Made by a program: the position numbers and the translations under genes | NCBI GenBank assembly: GCA_032871835.1 | Contig: CM065299.1 | Span: forward strand, 99,268,652 to 99,332,651 | Direction of reading: 5' to 3' | Length of the DNA stretch: 64,000 nt | Origin: Dipteronia dyeriana | Lineage: Eukaryota > Streptophyta > Magnoliopsida > Sapindales > Sapindaceae | The notes under the pieces: generated by a model | What the model was told of the DNA's origin: nothing | The model's database searches: none | What the model saw: only the letters and a program-made list of their open reading frames with translations | Shown here: positions 56,728 through 64,000 of the stretch, in pieces | Position numbering within the stretch: the first letter of the stretch is position 1 | Layout of the letters: every line of letters starts with the position of its first letter

Positions 56728-58055
56728 ATGAGGATTCGCAAGAACGCAAAGCTCTCTTCGATATTGCTCTCTGCCTCCTCCTCCTCCTCGCACGCTTCAA
56801 CACCGGAGACTTTACAGACACACGTGTGCCAGCTGAACCAGTCTCCATGGGATGTGATTAGTTTCTCTCAAGAGAGCTTCCAGGTTTGTAACTCTCTCTC
56901 TCTCTCGTTTTTTTTTTGGTACATATTTATATTTTTCCACAGATCTACCAAAACCCTTGTCACTTGTTGTCTCTATTTAACCCCTCTCTCTTCCTTCTTT
57001 CACCTGCATTTTTCTCTTATGGCTTCTAGGGTTTTTGTAATAAATACCCAGTAGGGTTTCCCATTAAAACCCTAAATTTTCTCATTATTGTTTGTATTTT
57101 CATTTCTAAACACCCGATTAGGTTAATGGGTCTTTGTCATTTCTTTGTATTATCTTCTGAGTCTCGTTTTTTTTGGTTTATTAGTTCGAAGGAGAAGATA
57201 GCTTCACTGGAAATGGAAGCTTCGGTGATTCTATTGGCGCTGTTGAGAGGTATATATGTCCACTGTTGTTCCTCAAATCGAATCTTTATTTCTAATTTCG
57301 TCTCGTATTTTTCTCTCTTTCGAGCATTAGGGTTTTATATAGCAGTAATTATCCAAAATTTGTGATATATATCAGTAGACTATATGTGTTTGTGGTTGTA
57401 AATATGTTATATTTATGTACATAAAAGCAGCGTGGCTTCAATGATGGACGGTGAAGACCACAAAGCAGTCATGTTCAAGGTCGATGACATGGTTATCGCC
57501 GAAGATAATGATGTGGAAGAATTAGATGGAATGTTAGACGACGAAGAAGACGATAATAGTCATCTTCAAATAGAAAATGAAGATAAGCCACTCTACTGTA
57601 TCAAAACGCACTGCAAGAACGAGTCCAGAAATGGGCACAACTTATGCGACCATCACTCTACGAAGACTTGTATTTCAAACTCTTCGAAGAAAGCAGACAA
57701 GGGAATATCGATAGGGACCACAAGTGGTCGAAGAGGACGAGCTCGGGCAAAGAAAGGATCGTCATCGGCGTCGAATCCATACGAATTTTATTATTATTCT
57801 GGGTTTGGGCCTTTGTGGGGAAAAAGAAGAGGAGGCGATCGAGTGAACCAAGGCAAAAGGTTGTTGGAAGAAAATAACAGCTACCCAGATGTGAAAACAT
57901 CACTGTCGTCTTCTTCACTGATCGATAATGGAGGATTGGATTATGTGGATGACTTCGAAGACGATGACGAAGACGATGAAGAGAATGGAGATACCGGTAA
58001 GATTAAGAGAACGAGGAAACCTGTTAAAGCTAGATCGTTGAAATCACTTATGTGA
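56728..58055 (+). CDS. WRC-like Cys/His-motif nuclear protein, 281 aa
   Basis: Three exons are predicted: 56728-56883, 57185-57249, 57431-58055, all with GT...AG borders, giving an unbroken 281-residue frame. Residues 1-52 (MRIRKNAKLSSILLSASSSS; THVCQLNQSPWDVISF) are of a type I associate with an uncharacterised plant-specific family. An acidic stretch follows (about 98-125). Then comes C130-x4-C135-x10-C146-x2-H149 (CKNESRNGHNLCDHH), which resembles the WRC zinc motif of growth-regulating factors and related proteins. A basic Gly/Arg/Lys region (SGRRGRARAKKGSSS) is followed by NPYEFYYYSGFGPLWGKRRG, a run of Asp/Glu, and a basic C-terminus (KRTRKPVKARSLKSLM). No signal peptide or membrane segment. 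Nuclear location and nucleic-acid or protein binding are inferred. A TATA box lies 61 bp upstream. The first Cys pair is closer than in the usual C-x9-C. Confidence 0.82.
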
Positions 58056-61000
58056 AAGGAAGATTTAAGAAATGTGTTTATGTTTTTGGATCGAAATGGG
58101 AAAATAATGGTGGGTTTTTCGTTTTCATTTTCGTTTTCGTGTTTGAATTTTTATTTGTGATTTTTTTTTTTTGTAATTTGTTTTTAGGGTTAGATTTTAG
58201 TAGTTGTGTTTTGTAAGGGGTAAGATTAGAGTTACTCTATTTAACATGACAGTAGAATATTTCTAGTGTGTGTATTGGATGGACAGGAACTACTGTCTAC
58301 GTTAATGTCTTGAAATCTAAGGGCACGTTTGTAATTTGACTTTTTGTTTTGTTTTTTCAATGCTTTTTTTTTGTAGATTCCATTGACGTGGCATTATATG
58401 ATTCTTGTGATTTTATATCCAAATCATGGTTGCCTACGACAGTACGACACCCTAAATGTCACAAATCAAAAAAAAAAAAAAAAAAAAACGACACCCTTAA
58501 TGTCGACGGTGTAATTATGATGAAATTTCTTTAGGATAATATATCCTATTATAATATTATTGTAAAATAATAATAATGTATTTAAATGTAAGTATAATTG
58601 ATATATAAATTATGAAGTGTGGGTGTGGAAGTTTCTTATGTTTATCCATGTAATATTTTAATATTTTAATTACAAAACATAACGGTAGATTATGAACTAT
58701 TATTTGGTAATCGATTTTTGAATGTTGAGGAGTAATCTAACCTGTAAGTATGTTATGATTAGAATAGATGAGATTAATCAAATAAATCTTTTATATTTAT
58801 ACCACGAGAAGTTATAAATTCGAGTTTTACCTCTTTAAATAAAATAAGAATTTATATGATAATTAAAAAGAAAAAAAGTATGACACTGTTTTAATGAAGC
58901 TGACATTTATAAATCATTCAACTTATATAACATAGCTTTAATATTGCCTTGAACCTGATGCACTTATTTGAACAAAAACAAAGAAAATGTTACTATGTTA
59001 TTGAATTGCCAATAACTCCAATAGTATCAACATATATAGTAATATAGTATAAAGTATAACTACTAAAACATTACACATGTCAAAAGAAAATTGTCGTTTT
59101 ATGTTAAATTTCTCAAATAAATTTCACAAATTTATAATGATCTAATAGTTGGGATGGAATTAGAGTTTATATTTGGAGGGAGAGGGACCAATGTGTAAAT
59201 AAATTGTGAATAAGAACAATCGAAGTTTTATTAAAAGAAAAAATATAAATTTTAAAATCTTTTTTTTTTCTCAAAAACTTTTGTTGGGGGTGGGGAATTG
59301 GGGATGGCCACCTCTGGCCCTAAGGACGCTCCACTCTTAATGTCTAATCTCTAATGTACGGTGTGTAAAAAAATAGGTAATTGCTATTAAAATTTAAAAA
59401 TAAATACTTAAAAAAGAAACAGCACCCAAGGTTATCGTTTTGTAGTTGGAACTTTTATATCATAGACACCACCCATATAATGTTTTTTGATAGTAAATGT
59501 TGATCGTTCAATTAGACACTATTTTAGATTCGTATTGTTGTATTGTAGGTGTAATACATGTAGAAATTTTTAAATAATACACATTTTAAGTATTTTGGTG
59601 AAATTTAATGGAATTTTTAGAATCTTAATGCTATTTTTTGTATGGATGATAAAAATAATGAAATATATTTATGGGAAAAAAATTGATTTTTTTTTTATCA
59701 TATATATTTTAATTTTCATATAATACATATAAAAATTCGCATGAAACATATTCAATTTCACGAAATTTCATCACAGTGCTTGTAATGGCGGATACAAAAG
59801 GTTTCACTCTCTATAGAGTAAAATATATTAGAGACAACTAGTTGACAAAATTGGAATTCAAAGCTTTGAATAAAAAAAAAAAGTTTATAAATATTAATAA
59901 AGCAAAATTAAAAAAGAAAAATACAATTTACAAAGTTAGAGAATTTTGAATGTTTAATGCTTAAAGTGGGATCATCTAATAAGTTGAATCCATTTGACCA
60001 AAAAAAAAAAACAGTCATAGATACATGCAAGTTCATAGCAGCCTTACTAATAGTACGAAACAAGTACACAGATCCTTGGAGATTTTTGTTGAAAAAAAAA
60101 AATACACGGTATTATTTTGTGTTACTCTTTTCCGCGACAAAAAAAAAAAAAAAAAACCTCGTGCAATTTGCAAACGCAATCGAGCGTGATTTCACACCAC
60201 TGTACACGCGCGTGGAGAAAAACACTTTGGAGATTGATATTTGATAAGAAGCTCATTGTACATTTGTCTTTGAAATCCAGTGAAGAAACAGTTTGGCTTT
60301 GCGTATGCATTGACCTTTCTTCGATTTTTTATTTTTTAAAAGATTTATTTCACTGTTCTTGTTGACAGCCAATAGTATGCAGTTACGTGTCAAGATACAG
60401 TGGTCGTAGGTGCTGATGATCGTCACCTGTAAAAATCTACTCTATATTTTTTATTCAATATGATAATTGTAAAATCGAACTGATGGAATCTTTCTATCTT
60501 TTTTTGTTGGTTTACTTTATTTATACTGTTAAAAAAAAAAAAAAAAGAGGGTAAAAGAGAAACGTTTTTTGTTGACGACTTGTCGTTCGTGTGACAAAAG
60601 CCTGAGACTCAATTATATGTTACGTACAAGGACAAATAACATTCAACTCCTATAGATCTTGACCAAATCATAGACAGAGTCCTAAATTTCGATCTCGAAC
60701 ATTTTTGCACATATAAGAGGAAAAGAATGAAAGAAAGAAAAGGCCTGTATTTATGTATGTGTGTAGTTTCACCTGAAACCAGTGTAGACAGTACATGATA
60801 TTTAACAATGGTTGAGGTTTAATTAAGATGAGGGAGTGCTGGTATTTGTCAACAGAGGTGATATTTTTAGACCAAGACGGAGCAGATGCGTAATTCTAAT
60901 TGTGCTTATTCGACCTTGTAGGCACTTATGGTTCAAATTCCACTGTATTTCCCTCGTCACAAGTTTTTCGTACGGAATTCTACTTTATAGACATTGTAGG

Positions 61001-61587
61001 GTTCAAATTCTGCTGCATAACCCTATGGCCTTGATAAATTGTATTAAAGCCGAATTGCTCTTACGAGGAAAATGAGATACGTGGCGAGTAGGCAACATTC
61101 CAGGAGAAAGTGATTGCCCAACATAACGTTTTATAATCACACAAGTCAAAACATGTACAATTTATTTTAAAAGGGTAAATATATAAACTTTTCAACAAGC
61201 CTAGTCATATACGTTCAATCCATTTATAACATGTATTTTTTTCATGTTATTGGTTATTATTTTTAAGATCACATCAAAAAAAAAAGTTTAATATATAAAG
61301 CAAATCATTTTCTTTTTCTTTTCAAAAATATTCCACCCCTTATTTTCCGAAACTGAAAAACATAATATAGAAGGTTCCATACCACATGATTACAATCTTG
61401 TATTCTTGTTTGAAGAATAGAGACATAATAAATTAATAATCCATATTACACACACAGAAGTTAAGTCCACAGACCGATAGTACCGCAAACAGAAAATCCA
61501 ATGCAAACAGAATTTGGACGCCACATGAACTGATTATACTGGTAAAGTGGCAGACTCGTGGAGGTTGTTTGAACACAAATGTCACTC
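58056..61587. other. Intergenic region between the two intact genes
   Basis: 3.5 kb of AT-rich sequence. It starts with the 3' UTR of the WRC-like gene (T-rich, to roughly 58250). A 20-A run near 58470-58490 separates ACGACACCCTAAATGTC and CGACACCCTTAATGTCG. Other poly-A runs lie near 59998, 60139 and 60530. A GGTTCAAATTC(C/T)(A/G)CTG word is repeated near 60930 and 60999. No coding region, RNA gene or mobile-element end could be supported. The last part (about 61430-61587) is probably 3' UTR of the SNARE gene. Confidence 0.6.
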
Positions 61588-63724
61588 TCACTTCAACACA
61601 CTGCAAGAAAAGAACCAAATGTCTCAAACATGTATCAATTTCATTAACGGAAATCGATGTAATAACTAGTATCTACTTCAGTATAGTAGCTGTGTTTGAT
61701 ATGATATATAAAACAGTTTCAAAATATATTTCACTTGAGATAAAACTACTTACTTGTATAAATAAGCAGCAATTCCGAGGATTATACACAAGAGGATGAT
61801 ATCAACGCAAAAGTTGCGACTGGACCTTAGCTGGAAAAAACAACCAGTAAACAAAAGCGTAACAGAAATGTGAGAAAGGACGTAGAAAGGGATGGAAGGT
61901 GCGGTTTTTGTGTTTGAATTAAGTTAAAAATGTACAAGCTTAACTAAAATTTTATAGTCAACATGATGCATTTACCTGGGTTACAGTATGTTTGAGCCTC
62001 ACATTAGTATTTTTAAGGTCGGAGGTAGCTTTGTCAACCTGAATGATGTCAAATTAAACCAACCATATTAGTGAAGAAAATCCATTTGATACAGAGTATG
62101 CGACTTTAAGTCAACTTCAAAATGACTAGGAAAACACGGAGAATGTTTCACGGAATCCATCACTTATAAAGTTGATCACTACTACAAAAGGGTCAATTCA
62201 CTGATTCACGATGGCAATACCACAGTTGACAGTGATGTTCTATTTTTGGAGTTGTCAAAAAATCAAACACATAAACAAGTTTCAGCTCAAACTCATCAAG
62301 GTAAGTAAATTATCATCAATTATCAATTCACTAAGTAGATTATCCATTTCGCTATTACCATCGTCTTTTTCTTCTTATAAAGAGAGCCTTGAATAAATCT
62401 AAAACTCTAAAAGTTATCATAAAGACGATGCTTTCTCAATCTCAAAACATAGCATTCCTATCTACATGAGGTATGCAGAAGGGGAGTTGGTATCAATACA
62501 AGAAATGAAGAATCACCTTTTCATCTATTTCATCCATTAATGGCACCTGCCTGTCCAATTCCTGCACAAATGACAACCAAATAAAATTATGAACATATGA
62601 TTCCTTTCCTTTTCCACCAACACAAAGTCATCTGAGAAAGGTACAAAAGCAAACCTCATTCATGTCATGGGCCATGCTTTTCAAAGTGTCCAACCCTTCA
62701 GCTATAACATCCAAACCTTGATCCTGCACATATATATATAGTGAAATCGACATTAAATGTGATAATTTTCATCTCATCTCACGATATCTACACAATTATG
62801 AATTGCATTATAAAGTCACTACTATCTACACTGTACCCAACACAATTCATGCCATATAACCATGACCTACAAATACAAATTTACCAATACAATAACAAAA
62901 CACTTGCCTGTTTCACTCTTCGCGTCTCATACTCTTGCCTAAACTGGCTTGACTCTTGAGTCTCTTGAAAGTACTCATTATCGAATTTTCCATCTGACAG
63001 ATTCAAAAATTATAATAAGAACAAACACAAGTAAAAATGAAGTTCAATTAACAGTATTTTCTCTATAAAACACTTCAAAAAGACAATTTAGTTAGACTGA
63101 TACCTGCATTCGAGTCAAATTTGATTCCAGTAAACGATGTAGAAGTTGCCCCACCAACTGTTTGTTTGGCTGCAGTTGTTGATCCATCAGGTATAGCATC
63201 TATTCTATCTTTGAGAGCAGAAACTAAATCATTTCGAGCCTCTAGCTCTTCTTTTGAAAGCCCTTTGACCTATATTTGAAAACTGAAAACCATCAATTAA
63301 ATTCACGACTATAACAAACACAATTAGTAATCGATCACAATTAGCTGTGTTAAAAATTGACCTTTTTAAAAGCAAGTCTCTGTAATTTAGGCAATTCTTC
63401 AAGCAATCTAGCTTTCGTTCTCCGAATCTCCGCGTTCATCGCAACCGCCGCCGCTCGATTCTTCTCTGCTGCCACAGCCTCCGATTTCTAAACAGAAAAG
63501 GGAAAAAAAAACGAATCTTCAACTATTAAAAACCAAAAAGTAAAGCCGAAGAGACAAAAAGCAAATACCTCAAGAGCAGCATCGAGGTCGGCCTCAACGA
63601 CGCCGTATAAGCGAGCAAAAGCGTCGTCGCCAGCGACGTTGAGGTCTTTTTGCTTATCGATATCGTACTTGTCATATTTCTTGCAAATCGAATCAACTCT
63701 AGTGATCAAATCTATCACGCTCAT
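61588..63724 (-). CDS. SYP71: Qc-SNARE of the SYP7 group (SYP71-like syntaxin), 266 aa
   Basis: Nine exons on the minus strand: 63724-63569, 63487-63362, 63269-63104, 62993-62908, 62723-62655, 62561-62517, 62038-61976, 61830-61754, 61600-61588. Together they make 801 nt, an unbroken 266-residue frame, which is the usual length of SYP71. The start is MSVIDLITRVDSICKKYDKY. The N-terminal helical region includes EKNRAAAVAMNAEIRRTKAR (about 60-80) and GLSKEELEARNDLVSALKDR. The Qc SNARE motif runs about 175-236 (DQGLDVIAEGLDTLKSMAHD; ELDRQVPLMDEIDEK, with the likely zero-layer Gln at 206; SDLKNTNVRLK). A single C-terminal membrane anchor follows (FCVDIILLCIILGIAAYLY, about 244-262) and then NVLK. 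It is a tail-anchored protein of the ER/secretory route and plasma membrane that acts in vesicle fusion. All introns are GT-AG except intron 4, which has a GC donor (CAG/GCAAGT at 62907). SYP72/73 paralogues are similar, so the exact number is uncertain. Confidence 0.93.
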
Positions 63725-64000
63725 TTTTTTAAATTTTTTTTTAGTTCGATTGAAGAGGAAAACAAAAAACCGCCGAGACAGGAGACGGCGGAAGTCAAAC
63801 GGAGTTTTCAACTTTTCTTGTTTGGTTTTTGGGTTTGGTTATGTTGCGTAACAGTGTATGTTTACTTTTATGCGCCAACGGTTGGATTATTGCCTCGTGT
63901 TGTCTTGGCCATCACGTGCCACACTAGCCGTTCTTGTATTTCAGATCTACCACATCGCCAAATCGGGTGATATTACCGGTCACGTGAGCTTGGACCGGCT
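63725..64000 (-). promoter_or_regulatory. 5' UTR and promoter-side region of the SNARE gene
   Basis: A T-rich leader precedes the ATG on the minus strand. A short inverted pair, CCGCCGAGACAGGAGACGGCGG, can form a small stem near 63770-63792. A CACGTG core (TCACGTG) occurs at about 63914 and again near 63980, a G-box-like motif common in plant promoters. No TATA box was assigned. Confidence 0.4.

Noticed and set aside
59998..60540. Several poly-A runs as tails of retro-pseudogenes
   Set aside because: No gene-derived sequence precedes them and no target duplications were seen.

Overview
The window is nuclear DNA from a flowering plant, most likely a eudicot. It is AT-rich, its genes have short spliced exons, and it contains plant LTR retrotransposons, an L1-type LINE, a Ulp1-carrying Mutator-like element, hAT elements and many TTA-flanked MITEs. 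Only two genes look intact, both at the right end: a 3-exon gene for a nuclear-type protein with a WRC-like Cys/His motif (56728-58055, +) and a 9-exon Qc-SNARE of the SYP7 group (61588-63724, -).

Layout: 1-5440 is the 5' part of a minus-strand Ty3/gypsy element whose gag region is present twice in tandem, ending in a complete LTR (4490-5440). 5620-19660 is a decayed L1-type LINE split inside its reverse transcriptase by a Ty1/copia element (9208-17064) with ~2 kb LTRs. The right end of that insertion carries an inverted fragment of a second, less decayed copia copy. 19670-24840 is AT-rich and holds a repeat family plus three foldback MITEs, two of them adjacent and sharing a TTA target site; a nearby uninterrupted copy of the host repeat shows the empty site. 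24845-33476 is a ~8.6 kb MULE with a Ulp1-like protease gene (+) and a MURA transposase gene (-) in convergent orientation, both broken, with arrays of a GATCGAGCTTTTTT-type repeat near both ends.

33477-36300 contains exon-like fragments of unknown origin and an 830-bp near-perfect palindrome. 36328-38075 is a ~0.61-0.64 kb tandem repeat. 38112-39982 is a foldback element with a 10-bp target duplication. 41178-44085 is a gypsy LTR plus gag start, interrupted by a hAT-type element with an 8-bp duplication. 44080-48400 is a cluster of palindromic MITEs. 48805-49266 looks like a piece of mitochondrial DNA. 49506-52157 is a deleted hAT transposon with a perfect 8-bp duplication. 53093-53438 is a small hAT MITE and 54300-55240 a tandem array.

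No tRNA, rRNA, CRISPR array or operon was seen. The two intact genes do not appear functionally linked. The rest reads as nested, mostly dead mobile DNA in which junctions, target duplications and palindromes are the main information. Product calls rest on recognised motifs; nothing was checked against a database.
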